From NCBI GenBank assembly GCA_013398015.1, contig VZRR01004734.1, positions 600,534 through 664,533 of the forward strand: DNA of 64,000 bases, in the 5' to 3' direction. The translations under genes and the position numbers were made by a program. Position 1 is the stretch's first letter. Each line of letters opens with the position of its first letter. This document shows, in pieces, positions 37,781 through 52,660 of the stretch. The notes beneath the pieces were generated by a model. It made no database searches. It was given only the letters and a program-made list of their open reading frames with translations, and had not been told where the DNA came from. The DNA comes from Oreocharis arfaki. Lineage: Eukaryota > Chordata > Aves > Passeriformes > Paramythiidae.

Positions 37781-38952
37781 TCCGGTTTGTTTAAAAGCAA
37801 GTAACTCAGAGAGTTGGCATAGAATTTTAGTGCCCTGTGTTTCCTTTCTTACGATGAGGACTACAACTCTTGTCCTTGGGATGTTATATTGAGTTTAAGG
37901 CTGAACTTTAGACGAGCCTTAGAAGGCTGACCAACTTCCTGCATTTTCTCTAGGAAAGCGCAGGATCTTTGTGTTAGCTGAAGGATTAAATCTTCCGTGT
38001 GCTAGAATTTTACTTTTTGAAAACAAGGTTGGAAAATTCCATGATAAGTTGAGGAAAACTTAGAGCTAACAGGGACTGCAATGGCGTGAGATGATTATGC
38101 AGGTTGTTGTCTGTGTGGGAATGGACACGCTTCCTTTGGGACTGCAACTGCAGCAGGCAAGAGGCTTTTATGCGTGGTTGAATTTTCACGGTGTGGATAA
38201 AATATAAGCTACTAAGTCATTTCTAGAAATGTGATTGGAAATAAGGCTTCAGTGATGAGGACAGAGCAACCTCTTGCTGCTAAGTGGTGTAGCTTTAGCG
38301 TTGTAGGAGTAAGTGCTGTTTTAAGCAAGCTCCTTGATGGGATAAGAGATATCCAGGATAAGGGATTACTTAACTAATGCTCAAACTGAGAATTAGATTA
38401 CTCAATGGATGGTCATTATGCTAGATTACTGCCACCTGTATTAAAAGTCATGTAAGTAAAGGAGTTGATTTCTTGTGATTGTCTCTTTGAACTTTGTTTT
38501 CCCCTTGGGCTGTGGGAGTAGCTGGAATATAGGCCCTTGCTCACAGATAGTGAAGGCACTGTGCCTGACTCTGCTGGCAGCCTGCTTTTCTGGGAGCAAT
38601 AGCTCTTGAGAAAACTGGGGTCTCCACAAAGAAAATTTGCTGTATTTTAGTTAGGAAACTAAATGGATTGGGCACAACTACTATTTCCATCTGCCTTTTC
38701 TTTTTCAGCCTCACTGAAGTGTACATGCCAAAGGTGAATGTTGGTGACCTTCAGGAGGCACTCAGGTGTGTCAAGGGCGGGTACAGGGACCAATTCTGTG
38801 CATAACAGTGGCAAGTGCTTGGTTTAATTATGGATGGAATGTGAGACTCTACTGGGACAGGACAGGAAGAGTGTGAAAAAATGTCTCTGGCATGAGCTCA
38901 TACTGGGTTTGTGTGGCTAAAGTGCAGTTGAAGGTGCTACGATGTGTCTAAA

Positions 38953-38970
38953 ACTCCTCTGAAGAGGAGT
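38953..38970. repeat. Short inverted repeat
   Basis: ACTCCTCT, two bases, then AGAGGAGT. The arms are perfect over eight bases. Probably incidental, and possibly a dimeric binding site. Confidence 0.75.
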
Positions 38971-41900
38971 GAATTCACAACAGCTGGTCTGAGTTCAGCT
39001 GAATTGCACTTCTGTAGCTCTTCCCCACCCCTAACACCTCTGAGGCAGAGGGGTAACATCCAACATATGTGCCCTGTCTAATCTTCAGTGAACTCAGCAG
39101 AGGGGAGGATAACGAGGCTTTATCGTAAGCATGTAAGTGCTCTCAATGGTCTTATGGAAAAGCCTGTTTCTCCCAGTTATTAGAGGTGCGGTTTTCTTCA
39201 CATCAGCTGCCTTTACATGCAGAAGTGAATTTCTACGGTAGTGACAAAAAAGCTAATACAATTCATGTATAAATGCTATAAGATGCTAAGCAGGCATGAA
39301 AAGGCTCTGCAGCCTCTGCATTTGGCAGGGATATGATTGCTACTGGAGTATCAGCTAGTGCTTGCTGTTCTAGAAGGAGGCCAAAACTTGGAGGGTTTAG
39401 AGGAACCCTTTTTTTTGTCCCAAGGACAAACTCACTCTAATAGTGTATCAAAAGCAAAGGCTGAAGAACAATGTAATCTATAAATATATGCAGCCAGTTC
39501 ACTAATTTGATAGGGTATTAATCAGTCAATTCAGCAGACAAAATACAAGAAAAAATTCATTTTATAGTCTAATAGGAAGCAACTTGCACTAAGTTAGGAA
39601 TACATACTTAATAATTTATGTAAATTAATTGCTCTTGGAAGAACTTACCTTGGGTTATAATTATGTTATTGAAACATCTTGTAGTCCACTTAGGATGCTT
39701 TTCAGGAGTGTATGCTGTACTTCAGGTAGAGATATCATATGTGGAGCAGTAATATAAGGCAGTCTCATGGCCTCTGAATGTGTGGGCCATTGGGCTAAAA
39801 GATTATAGAGGCTACTCTCATCTGGAAAAAAAGGAATTACGGTATTTCTGTAATTGAGCTACAAATGGGACCACATATTGCCTTAAGTGGGAGAAAATTG
39901 CCTTCTTACAGGTGAAGCAAATCTGTGTGATCCAGTGCTCTGCCTAATTGATTAGCCAGTACCAAAGCATTGCCTGAATGAGGGAGGAGAGGAAGTGTAT
40001 TTTTGAACTGACAGATCCCTTCTTTTAAATCCCTTAGATCAAAAATTTATCTATAATTAGCAAAAGGCATCCATATGGTGACTTTTCCAGTCCCAGATGG
40101 GTAGCTGTCATTTTGCACATGATCTTTGCTTCTCTTTTGAAGTAGAAATGAGTAATCTTGGAAATATTAATCTGACTTCAACTATATTTATCCTTCTGTC
40201 AACAGAGATGACACATTTTGGTTTCTTTCTGGGTGTGCACAGTATGTGCTGCTGTGCAGAGGATTCCAGTTGCCATAATTTCCAGTGGAAATAATAATGA
40301 TCACAGGGAACTGTAAGTAAGTTATTATGGACTGTTTGTGTATTTAAATAGAAAAGCCAAAATTTTCAAGAGTAATGATGCAAGGATGTGCCAGACTTGG
40401 AACTCTGTTGCAGACATGATAGAAGGTGTTCTGCAAGTGCTGAAAATTGGCTCCACTTTTTAGTGATGTGCTGCCTGGCACAGTAGCAGCTGTACACCTG
40501 CTCCTGCCTGGCAGGTGACTGCTAGGAATAGTTATGCCAGAACAAACAAAAAAGTAAAAATAATTTACTGTGCCAGAAAAGAAGTGTAGATATCTGACAT
40601 ATCATCTTCTCCTAACTCCTCAAGTACTAATCCAAAGAATGGATCTTTCTGCCTTTTTCAATGCAGTTTATGTGGTGTCAAAACATGTGTGTTTACACTT
40701 CCATTTTATTTTTTGAGTTTGGGCGGGGATTGGAAAGTAATTGTGTGTGAAGGTATTTTGTAGCAGGTGCTATGTCTGTGCATGACTTTCCCTACATCAC
40801 TTTAGGGAAAAAATAATCTTGGTTGTTTGTGCTCAAATGTCCATGTGGAGAGGCCAGAGATCTCTAAGTGGTGCAAAGCCTTGACATTCCTTAGTAAACA
40901 TTCTCCTTAAAATGCAGTCTTATTTTGGAGGGGAAAAAAATGTCACAGTACAGATTTTTGTTACCACAGGCAGTGTGAGAAGCAAGAGGCCAGATCCAAT
41001 CAAATGAAGTAAATGGAATTACCCCGAATTTACTCCTGTATAAGTGAGAGCTTGTTTCAAGCCCCAAGCTACATGAGAATGATTGCTGTTCTCTTTGCCC
41101 ATATGAAAGCTGACATAAATACAACCTAGAGTGAACTTATTTAGCAAGTGATAGGGTACGTTTTTTTCATCATGATTGAAAGGCCCTAAGAATTCAAGTC
41201 TCAGATGCATGAAAGTATAAAGGTGCCTGAGTTTTGTTAAGATCAATTGGAATTAAATGCTTAAGTGACTCAGGCCTAGGTCTCTGAAAACATTCAAGCA
41301 TTTTTTAGCAACTCAGTAATCATAGTTCTCTCTTTTCGGTGCTGTCCTTGTGATAAAATTTAATTTTGTTTTTTTTAAACAAAACCTATGAAGCACAGGT
41401 GAGGAGAAGGAATGTCAGAAGCTTATTTTTTAGATTAATGTATTTTACAAGCAATTAGTATTTTAGTATTGTTAGCCTAATACTAGGTGAAATTTTAGTA
41501 TAGTTATAAACATCACAACTATCTGTGTGTAGACTTTGGAAGTATCTGTAGGGGTGAAAGACCTGAAAACTAACTTCCTTACAAGAGTGTGGAACACCTG
41601 CAGTGATTGAGGAGAAAAACCCCACACAGATACTCATGTGCAATCAGAGAAGAACAGTGGTCTTGTGCTCAGCTGTGTTATGACTTCAGAATTATTCAGT
41701 ACCTCATAGCTTGGTGGTTTTGATTTTTTTGCCCCCAGCTGTAGCAGATGTCAGAAGATAGTTTTCGTTTTTCTATCATGTTTATTAAAACCTCGTCTGT
41801 GATTTCAGCCTACTACTTCAAGTTCCTTTTCTGTTTTGCTTTAGATGCTCTGTTAACATTGCTGTACATAAAGATTGAGAGAATGCCTTTAGAAACAAGC

Positions 41901-44900
41901 CCACATGGGTTAGATTGATAAGAAACCAGTAGGAAAACAACATTGTTGTGGTCTGCATGTTCCAAAACAGGATGAAGAAATGTGTGCATCCAGGGATGAA
42001 GTAGCCTGCTAATCAAACAAGTGATGTGTGGTTTATTTTGCTCCCTGTCTCTTTCAAGCTGTGATGATTACATATCAAGAAGAAACTGGAGGTTTTACAG
42101 ATACTAGATTAAAAAATCTAGCACTTAAAATCTGGTAACTGCAAGTTTGAGTTGGGCCTCTCAATTCTTGACTTAGTATGTAAATTTATTAGAACTTGTG
42201 TATATATACTTGAAAAATGTGCCAAAGATTTAAATACTGTGGTGGAACCCAGCTCCAATAGGTATAGAAATATTTACTGTGTGCCTCTCATTCTAATAAA
42301 TCCTTCATAAATAAATTAAGCCACAACTAAACTGTAACTAAGGCCAAATGATTTGTGGCCCCAGCCGTGTTCAGATCTTCACTTCTCAAGGGACTGTGGA
42401 AAATGTAACTTCAGCTGAAACAGTAGAAATTATTACTCAGATTGCATGGTGGATCACCAATGAAAATATTTGAATTGAATGGTTTTCAGAAGAACTGGGG
42501 AAGGCTCCTGCCCCCACACTTGTTCCTTAAAACATACAGTGTAAGGCTCAGCAGGTCCAGACTTGACATCTGCCAAATTTTCAGGTTTGGCTTTTGAATT
42601 TGAGGGTTGTTTTAGGTTCTCTCAACTGACTTTTCTTCAGTTAGAGCCTGACAAGTACCAGTGGGGGAATAGGGTACAGATATTTTTCCATTTGCAGTTT
42701 CTGCAGGAGATTTGCTACCACATTAAATTGGCATGAATCTTACAGAAAAATACCTGAGGTAACAAAGAACACTTAATCATACACAACACCCTATAAAACA
42801 ATACTTTTTTCTTGTTGAACAATAGTAGACACCATGTCTAAGTCTTTCTATCAGTCCAAATGGTTCAAGATGAGGAAATTCTGCTGCTGTATTTTAGATC
42901 TTCTCCTAATAAGTGATTGGTGATTGATAAGGTCTATATTTGCACCTCTATGGGTTGGGTTTTTTTCCTCAGTTTTCGTAGGTGAAGTCAAGAATCAAAA
43001 CTCACATGAAATAAAAAGTTAATGAGTCCCTAAAATTTTCTTATTGCCATCTAAATGTGTTTACTTGACTTGTCGTAGAATTAATTACAGCTAAGGGTGC
43101 AAAAGGCTGAATTCATAAAGTTGAGCATGACTGTCAGCTTATAAAGAGTTTTTGGGGGATGAAAATATCACATAGCTCTAGCTGGTAAAAAACTTCATTT
43201 TGTGCCATCTTTAATGTTTGATGCACTTTAGTCAGATGTAGACTAAACTTTATTATTGTCATACATACCTTCAAAAAACCCAAAAAAAGCCCCAATCAAT
43301 CAGGCCAGTGGAAACAGGAACCTGTTTTTTGAAAGGGAAAGTTTGTGAATAAAGGATTTAAAGGTGTTCAGTGGCTGAAGCTCTATTCAGGTATGTTTTT
43401 TACTCTCTAGGACAGGTTATAAACTGTTTGCAGTATAATCACCAAAGTAAAGGGAATAGTCCTATCAACGTGTGTGCAGATATGGCACCCTCCAGAGAGG
43501 TTTAGAAATCTGATTCCTGTTCTGTTCTCACTCTGATCTTTAATTGCATGCTGTTTGTCAGAATCTGGGACAAACTTAGAGCTGAAGGCTCAAGAGGAGA
43601 CTTGTATTTTTTGTTATTGTTAATAAGGGTATGCAGGGATATTTTTATGTACAGCAAAATCTAGAATGCCTTCTCAAAGCTTTGGATTCTGATCCTTTCC
43701 TGATGCAAACTTTAATCTGCTGTATACACTATGTAGATTTCCAAAGCCTTGAGCAAGTCTAAAGGTTGTTTCTAATACAGATGTAGAGAAAACAGGGATT
43801 AATCTATGCAAAGAAGAATCATTTAGTATGCAACAGCAAGGGACTACAGGAAGTATTGCCCTGTATTATTGCACATGCTGCTTCCTCGCAAGGCTTCAGG
43901 CAAATTAGAAACTGTGTGATCGAGAATAGCTTCACAGAAATCCAAAAGGAAAGGTACAGTCAATGTCAGTTAGTAACAAATCACTTATACAAAGACTAAT
44001 GTTCAATTATTTTATTGTGTCTAATTTGTTTCCCACACGTTTGTCATCCATTTGCATTCTTAGACTTCATTGCTGTTGGATTTATTACTGGCCTAAGGTC
44101 CATCCAGATATTTCTCTGTACTTCAGGATCACTTTAACACAATGAGCAAAATACTTACAGACAGTTTTTAATAGGACTGAAGTGACATTTCATTCTGGAC
44201 TTCGGCCACACTCTTATTAGTCAGATCTATGTGCCCTTATGTGGGTTCTGAGGGGCTTGTTTGGCAAAGGGAATGGGTAGGAGCCCAGTTAGATGCAAAA
44301 CCTGTTTGAGACTTGCCTGGTTTTTATGATACCAAAAGATGTATAAAATCCCTTCTGCAAATCCTCTGCTGAAGTTTCTGTGCATCCATAAGTAACTGAG
44401 GTTCTCTACATCCTTTCTTACAACCTGTTCCTGGTTCCTCTTTGGGGATATTACATCCCCTCTTCCCTGATGGAGGTGGGATGATCAGAAATTTCCAGTG
44501 CACAGCCAAGCAGTACTAGTGATGCTGCTTCTGGGTCCCAAGAGGAGTCTGATAATGAGGACACCCTGCTCTGCAGGAATCTCTCCAAATGGGAATTGCT
44601 CTAGCCAAACTGCAACGTTATTCCATCTCCAGTGTCCATTGCTCAATTACTTGCAAACTGTTTACTTTCCTAAGGGATGCATCATGTTTCAGTACTTCAA
44701 AATTATGCATGAAATTTATTGCTCTATGAAAACAATGAGTTATTTGCTCCTCACAAAACCAGGAGTCCTGGGACTTAGGTGATTAGAGAGTTGCAAGGCT
44801 GCTTTATCAGCCGTGTTATAGCCTGAGTTACAGCCTTCAGCTGTTCTTTATCTGCTGTTTACAAATACTTGTTTGTGTCCATGTTTTCTGCTGCCTTTTA

Positions 44901-47273
44901 ATCTCCTTTTTATCACTGTGTCACTAAAATCTGGTTATGCCACTCTCCTCTAGTTACACATTTTCTACGTCTCTTGATTGGGTTGCTGTAATAATACTAT
45001 TTCTGTGTCAATGGAAAGCAACTTTTTTTATTCTTTTTCCATTCTCAGTCTCCAAAAAGCAATTCTATTGGGTTTTTATTTATCTCTTGCTGCTACTATT
45101 TGGAATTACTGGGAGTAATTTCTTCCTTTTTTTATTTTTCCATTTCTTTTTTTAATCAATGTAATTATCATCATCAGTCAGTTCCTGTGAATAGGAAGTT
45201 CTTTTATTTTATTGCTTTTTATTGAAATACTTTTTCAGTTTGTTTTGGAAGGTATTTTTCCTTGCCTTTGGATTTAGAAACAAAGGACACTAACATCCGT
45301 TATCAAACAATGCCTTATTAAAGATTTGAAACGGTTGTTGAAGTGTTAGAAAGCCTTTGAAATCTGTAAATCTCTGCTTGATCTACACTAATTGAAAATC
45401 TTACCTAACCATTTTTCAAAAACATTAAAAGCCGTGTTGCCAGATTTAATCACTGACTTAGACTGGCAGAAGTTTGTGAAAGTCCTTCTGCTCAGTTAAT
45501 TAGTTCATTCTCTAATAGGAATTATTGGGACGGTACCTACCTCTTGGGCATAGTGTGATGAAACTGTATTGAGAGGTGCAGGAATACCCAGTGATCCCAT
45601 GGCATGTCGATGTTAATCTGATACTGGTTCTCCTTATGTTCCCTTTCATGAAAAGCCCAAAGATACTCTATCATCCAAACTACAAGTAAGTCTTTAACTG
45701 GCTGTTCTGTCTGTCTGTTCCTAACATAGGTCTCTTGTGTCAGCTTTTTTCCTTTTAGCATGGAATCATTCTGTGTTTAGAAAGCAGAAGGAGAGTTTTT
45801 GCATTTTGATTTAATTTGATATGACATTTCCAGTACCCTCCAGGATACTTTTCCCTTGGTTTTTTAAAATACATTATTAGGATATAGCATTAATTCATTA
45901 CCTTAAACAATAAAATGTGTAAGTTATTTGATTTTTTTATCAGGAGGACTTTGTACTTCCTAGATCTGGAAGTTTCTTACAAAAAGCCCACAAGAGGCAG
46001 TGGTGTTAGAAGTAAGGCAGAACAACACAGAATTAAAAAAAAAATTCTCCAACTAGGATGAGATTCATAGGATGAACTATTATTTTAAGTATGTAACTAG
46101 AAGAATCTGCTTGTTTAACTTGTTCTTTTGCAAGATACTTTGTTGCTCCTTAAATTTGAAAACAGCTTGTGAATTTTCGTGAGGTGTGCCTTTATATACC
46201 CATCCAAAGATACCTTGTGATGATTCAAGTGTTTATAATATCTGTAAGGTGCATCCAGCATGGTTGGGTGCATTGACTGTCTTGCTGCAGAGAGAGGCCA
46301 AAGCTCATATTAAAAGAGCAATCATGTGTCAGCTGGCTGAGATCCTTACTTTGATCTGGTGCCCACTGAAAGCTAGAGGAAGATCTGCCTCACATGAGGA
46401 GGCTGGATATATTAAGTATTTCTTAAGACTGTAATTATATTCAAATGTGATAAATTTCTTTCCCTTCTTAAATAATTCTTTGTTTATGGACCTGGCATGC
46501 TTATATGGCAAAGGGTGGCAGTGTAAGGTAAGATATTTGGTGTATGTGTTTAACACCATAAACTTCTCAACTTGTACTGTGAAACTTTAGCGTGGTCACA
46601 AAATGTCTGACAAGTGCTGAAGTAGGACACCAAAAAAGTCCACGGCTTGGATCCTGGTGGTATTGAATCCCACTGTAATGAATTTACATCTGTTGTCCTC
46701 TCTGTAGTCCTGGTCCCAGGTTGCCTTCACCCATATCTGGAGCCACCTGCTGATAAGTATTTCCTTGCCTCTTACTCCAAAAGTTAATAGTCTGTTGAAG
46801 TTCAGCCCTTCACATAGTTTCCAAAATGCTTGAGCTCTTCTGGGAAATGAATTTGCAATATAAATGTAAAATAAGTTTAGAAATTACATTGAAAAACATA
46901 TTGGAGAGTTCATCTGTATTTAAAGCTTGGTGCTGTTGTAGCCTGGCTTAAGCTCTGCAATAGGAATAGCTGATACTGGGGGCAGGGAGGGGGAATCAGC
47001 CTCTGGCATATGTTCTGCCTGTCCTGTTGCTTCTCTAATGCATACCAAAGTTTTATTGCCATCAGAAAGGCTTTTTCCCCTTCAGTAAATACCTTTTGGG
47101 GCAAAGCAGGTGAAATCACTGGTGGCTGGGAAATTTTAGCCTAAAGTAAAATAAATATGAGGCTACAAGTTGTGTTTTCCTTTCTTGACTGTGTTACATC
47201 AGAAATACGGCAACATCCATTTCATTAAATAATAGATGGAAGGTGGGGGTTGGAAGCAAACTGAAATAGGATG

Positions 47274-47305
47274 GACCTTAGTTTAATCTGACCTTAGTTT
47301 AATCT
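47274..47305 (+). repeat. 16-bp perfect tandem duplication
   Basis: GACCTTAGTTTAATCT occurs twice without a gap or mismatch, implying a recent slippage event. No function is suggested. Confidence 0.85.
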
Positions 47306-50300
47306 CCTGAGGAGAAATTGTTTATCATGTTAATTTGAAACCACAGGCTGACAAGGGGTTCTAGGGGAGCCTTTGGAAACAGACACCTGTTTCCAACACA
47401 TTTTCAACGAGAATCTCATACTTTGCTATCCCTTTGTAATTTTGGATGCTTTCTGGTTTAATTCTGTGTTATATCTCTCTCCAGATTTGTCACAGGGCTT
47501 GGTATTTTCAAATTTCCTTTGTAGTTCTTGGTATCCACTATTGCCAGTCAATCCCAGAGCTGGTATTCTGCTGTTACCCTTAATAGCTCTGTTTTCTCAG
47601 CTGTCTCCTGGTCTTTGAATAATCTACAGGCTCACAGATCTTGCCGAGTTCTTTTTGTTCTCTAGCTCTTTCTCTATGTGCCTTTATACTAGACTGAAGC
47701 TTCCCTCCCTGAAAATGAGGTAGCTTGCAGAGGAAGAACAATTCTCCTCATCAGAAGGTTCCTCCTGGTCCAGTCACAGTCTCAAGGAAGGTGACTTTGT
47801 GCCATAGAAGAAGCAGTTTTGGGTGTTGTACCTCTTGAGGTGCATATTCCCAAGTGTCTGTAGTATTTCATAGATTTAATCTGGGGCTGTGTCAAGACTT
47901 CCCATGCTTTTGTTTGTGCATTTGATGTGTCTACTTTTAAACTGTTAGTTTTGAGCCTCAGTGCCCCTGTTTTCTGCTATCAGCTCCAGTAAAGTCATTG
48001 TGTTTGCTCTGGTTTTTAGCAGGAACCCTCTGTGGGGTACTGCCCTGTGTGTGTCCTCCATGCAGATGTAAATCTCAGGCATCATAGACCACTTTATCAA
48101 AAAAATGTAACTTTTAGAAATGTTGCCTAATTTGACACAGGGAAAGCTAAAATCTAGTCAGATAAAAAGGAATCAAGTTTGATTCAATCAACACATTTCA
48201 AAGCTTTTAAAAAAAATTAACTGTGTCTAATCAGCCTATCATAGCTGATGTCTATCTCAGCCACAATTTCAGAAACTTTCTTCTCTTTCCTCCACAAAAA
48301 TTACTTAGGAGCATAACTGTTAGGCTAAAAGGGTGCCTTTTTATCACCTTCAAGCCCTGTTTTCAAGGAGAGATATATATTTTTTTTTTCTTCCTGAGCA
48401 GAGAATTTGGTTTCAATTATTTGCTGTCTTAAATGAAGTTAAAATATTTCAGCCAGTATCTAAGACATTCTAAGCAACTGTAATTACTTTCTAATTTCCA
48501 GCATATGTTAGGGGCCGATGCACTCAAAATGCAGTTGTTTTTTTTAAATTTCATTTTCTTTTCCTTAAGGGAATTAGTGGAGCTGTATTATTCTAAATAT
48601 GTTTATCTCCCTTAATGATAATGACTAGGCATAGCTGCAGTGTTAAATAAGTGGTTAAGAACATTTCAAGAGCCTCTTTCAGGAAATATATGAGAAGCAA
48701 GGAATTATATTTGGATTACATGCGAGTTCTTTAAAGCTTCACTTAATTTTTTTCCGTGTCATTTCAAGTCTGGACAATGGCAGAAGCAGTGTAAGTCTTG
48801 ATTGTAAATACAATTTTTATAGGTAGGATTTTCCTTTGTCTCTAACTGAAGTATTTGTTCTGAAATTCTTTGAGGTGGCTTAGAAACCATGACCAAACAT
48901 AGCTGTGTGAGTGTCCATACTGTGCTGTTTTGTAATAACAGAGGTCACTACATGGAACAAGAATATTGCACTATTCAAATCTTGTTTGTCACAGGCAGTG
49001 CAGCTTCATTGCTGTGCTTCCTAACATAAGCCTAATATTTGCCAGTATAAAAATTTATATCAGCTGTACAAGAAAATAATTAATTAATTACTTTGTATTT
49101 ACTGAGCTTGCATACACGGAGATACAGTTCAGTGCTGCCTAGAACATGTCACTGACTGTTTTATCTCCTGCTAGTGGGCAAAACAAACACCTGCAGAGGT
49201 GGGCTTAATTTAGCAGATACATGCCATCAATATTTTTGCAGTAAAGGCAGAGATTTTCCAGTCTGTCAGTCTTGATTGCTTTTGTCACAGAACACATGGA
49301 AAGAATACAGTTCTCCAGTGAGCAGCTTTCAAAACAATTTTTATTCTGTCCCTTCAGAGTGCCTGCAAACTCTTTTGGCTTAGTGACATCTACAGCTTTA
49401 TAAATGCATCATGACTTGAAATGTCCACATTGTTAAGATTAGATTAACTGTCTGTTGAGGTCAGACTTGTGCAAAATTTTCTTTGATATGACCTCATACC
49501 CTGAGAGCAAAATATTCTTAGTGGTTCTGCATGCTTCATAGCTTTGGGACCTTAGCTCTGCACTTTTCTGATCTTGGACCCTGGTACATAAACCAGGCAG
49601 CCAGGGTCTCACAGGTGAGTTAGGTGGCACTTCTGTTCATGTCTTACTGTGTGAGAATCTACCTGAAGAGCTGCTCTTTAGATTTGTCTTTGACAGTTCC
49701 TTTGGTGCGATGTGCAGCACTGTTGTTAGACAGAACACGTGCAGTCTTGCTTGTACTTCATCTCTGAGCAGGATTGTCAGGCAGTGCTTGACAACTGACA
49801 AACCAGTTAAAGGTGGCATCTGTGAGTCAGTGAGTCTAAATAATTATGCCCAGCCTCTAGCACGTGTCTGTATTCTTTGAGATAACCCCTTTTGAAACAG
49901 CATCTCAACATCAGTAGGAAAAAGACAAGCTATGCCTTTTGTTTTTTCTGTTGCCTTTATCTTTCACTTACCTTCAGTAGTTTTTGATACTTACTAGTGG
50001 TGTCTAGAAAGGTTCTCACAAAGCTTTATTTTGTAACATTTTCCTGCACCTCTTCCAAAATGAATTGTTGGGAAATAACTGTGGTGGCACAGCTGAAGGT
50101 AAGTTTGCTGCACAATTAGGCCATGGGATTGGCACGGAGTCTGAGCAGATCCCCTCCTGTTGGCATCCTGGCAGTTGGGCTGTCCTCACCTGTCTGTGGA
50201 TGGATTGCAACATTCTCTGTGCCAAACGTCCAAGGATTATTTTCCCCCTCAGGAAGCCATGGAAGAATGTTCCTTCCAAATAGAGAAGGACATTTAACAA

Positions 50301-50540
50301 CTCCTGCCTTCCAATGACAGCAAGCCCTAGAAGAATAAACTCATGGGTTGTAGGTAACCTGGGCAAAATATTGTAGGGGCACAGGTGAAACCTAAAGCCT
50401 AGACACAGCCATAGCACAGCAGTTCTTTATACAGAATAGTCTGCGATGATCTGGATTTTAAAAAGTTGTAGACTAGTTCTTTGTTTCTAATTCTAGAAGG
50501 TTCTTCAAGCTTGGTTTCTTTACTGCTTTTTTTCCTTGCC

Positions 50541-50562
50541 TTTTTTTGTTGTTGTTGTTTTT
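50541..50562 (+). repeat. T-run and (GTT)4 microsatellite
   Basis: Seven Ts followed by four GTT units and more Ts. This is a small simple-sequence repeat. Confidence 0.8.
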
Positions 50563-52604
50563 GCTATGCCTTTCTTACTGCATCTTTCCTTTGAACCTTC
50601 TCTTCTTTTGTGTTATATTCAAATTGAGAGATGCTCCAGATGCTTCAAATAGCCTCTCCATGGCTCTCTTGGCACATTAACCCCACCCAGGCAGGTTTGC
50701 CTGTGGATCCCACACAGGGAGAACTTGGCACACTGATACCTCATGAAGACATCGGCAGTATGTCCAAGGTACCCCTTGAGCCAGAGCTATTTATTTTGCT
50801 TTCTTTGCTGGGGGCAACATTACTTCTCACAGTCAGTAAATCTCAGCTGTCTGAGTGCTGAAATCTAATTATCCTGTTCTATTCAACCAGCTGCTACAAG
50901 GAGCTGAAAAGGAGAATTCTCTTTGGTACACAGGTTTTGCTGTGTTTGTTTTGCAGAGGGATTGGTGTTTCACATAAGTAACAAAAAAGCTCAAACACAC
51001 AACCTTGCTGTAAGTGACAATGAGGCTTTTGACACAGTTGTGTGGATAAGCCAGCCCTTGTTTTACTCAGGCTGAAAGGATCACTGGTGATGGGCTTTGA
51101 CCTGAAACCCTCCAAATGCTGCCCTGAAAAGTTAAGAATTTAGCTTCTTAGTTATGGTGTGTGGTCTGGGGTGTGGGAAGTTGTGTACCTCGCTGTCTCC
51201 TCCCCAGTGTAAGCCCACGCTGACATGTGGGGCACTATCAGCTCAACTACTGTGTTGTGTGAATTTATCAACCACTATGACTAATTTACTGTGAAGCTGG
51301 AAGTTGGTCATATGACACTGTTAAATATCTGGGTTAGTGAAGAAAATAAATTCCAGTTCTGTACAGCGATGCTGAGGGCAGTTTTCTCTGATGTTGTGAG
51401 TGTCCCAGTGTTGGGAAACGTTAAGTCTCTGGAAAAAAAAACAATTCCTAAGACAGGAGGTTTGGGATGGTACCACACAGCTGTAGAAGGAAATCTGCTC
51501 ACTGTGTATGAACAGCCCTTAGTAGATAGGCCTGCCAGGTATAAAAATAATTTTAAGAATCAGGAATGTGTCTATTCTGTTTGTATTCATGTATCATCTG
51601 CTTTACTTTGGCAAAAAGAAACAAAAGCCACGGCTGGTCGCTGGTGTAGCTCTGTCTACTGAGCGCTGCAATCATTAATTTTCTTCCAGCTACTGGGAAG
51701 ACTGCTTAAAAAGTGCTTTGCACAGTCCCAGGTGGGAAATGAGGAATCAGAAAGTGGATGGAAATCAGTTCTTTGGCACAGCTGTGCTTACTCAGAGTTT
51801 CAGATATAGAGGGCTCGGTGTGCATCGTTGATATCTATTTGTGCTACAGAAGGTGATCTGAAACCTGTGGTTTGAAATCTGCTGTGAATCAGAATTCCCA
51901 ACATCAGCTTTCTCCCCAAAATTAAATGAATCTAAAATAAATCAATTTTTTTGGGAATAAAAATGTCAAATGTTGGCATTTCTAATTAACAAGGCGTGTC
52001 AGTTTTAAAAAATTTAATGTGTCCCATGTCTCTACCAGGTAGTCTCTTACAGCTGTAATACTGTTCACTTGACACCTCATTAATAATAATTTTCACATGA
52101 AGACTTCTGTATAGAAGACATTTTAGATTATTTGAATGAATTAATGCATAAGAATCTTTTGCATTGCAGAGAAATGGGTGAAATTAATAGTACTAAAAGT
52201 CATCAACAAGAACTATGTAACTTTGGTTGTAACTCAATGTTGATGTTGTTAGGTAATAACCTCCCTTCTGTTAATATTTTATGGAATTGGGTCAGCAAAC
52301 AAAGACTCTTCTCCTTTATAGGAGCTCCCTATGTGAAAGCAATTTGCTGATTCCCTTCAGGGTAGAGAGAAGAAAGCAAGGCTCAGGAGCAAAAGAGTGA
52401 CTTTCTGGGAGTTTATATGCACATGCAAGTTTGAAAAATAAACACAAGCAACCCAAAAAAACTCCATCAGGTGCATTAAAAAGTCCTGTTTCCAAGAGGT
52501 GATAAGGCATCTTATTTTGCCAGAAGTTGTGTGCTGTGAAGGTTTGGTGCATTTCTGAAGTTGAAAACGTATATTCATGAACAGCCAGATGAACCTGGAG
52601 CGAT

Positions 52605-52660
52605 TTAAAAAAAACCCCAAACTAAAACCACAAACCAAACAAACCACCGGAACCCAAACT
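52605..52660. repeat. A/C-rich low-complexity stretch
   Basis: Almost only A and C, with blocks such as AAACC and CAAAC, so the - strand is G/T-rich. It resembles the G/T tract at 37181-37223 in opposite orientation. No gene. Confidence 0.7.

Larger units (their letters stand above)
37781..52600. other. Long AT-rich noncoding stretch
   Basis: No supported gene. Small landmarks are an 18-base inverted repeat at 38953-38970, an A/C-rich stretch near 43270-43310, a 16-base tandem duplication at 47274-47305 (GACCTTAGTTTAATCT twice), a T-rich run near 48372-48390, TAAT repeats near 49078-49092 and a GTT run at 50541-50562. A 133-codon frame on - at 50016-50417 and a 123-codon frame on + at 51291-51662 match nothing I recognise. 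Confidence 0.6.

Noticed and set aside
51291..51662. 123-codon + frame
   Set aside because: No recognisable family, no splice-site support, and a length reachable by chance across 64 kb in six frames.
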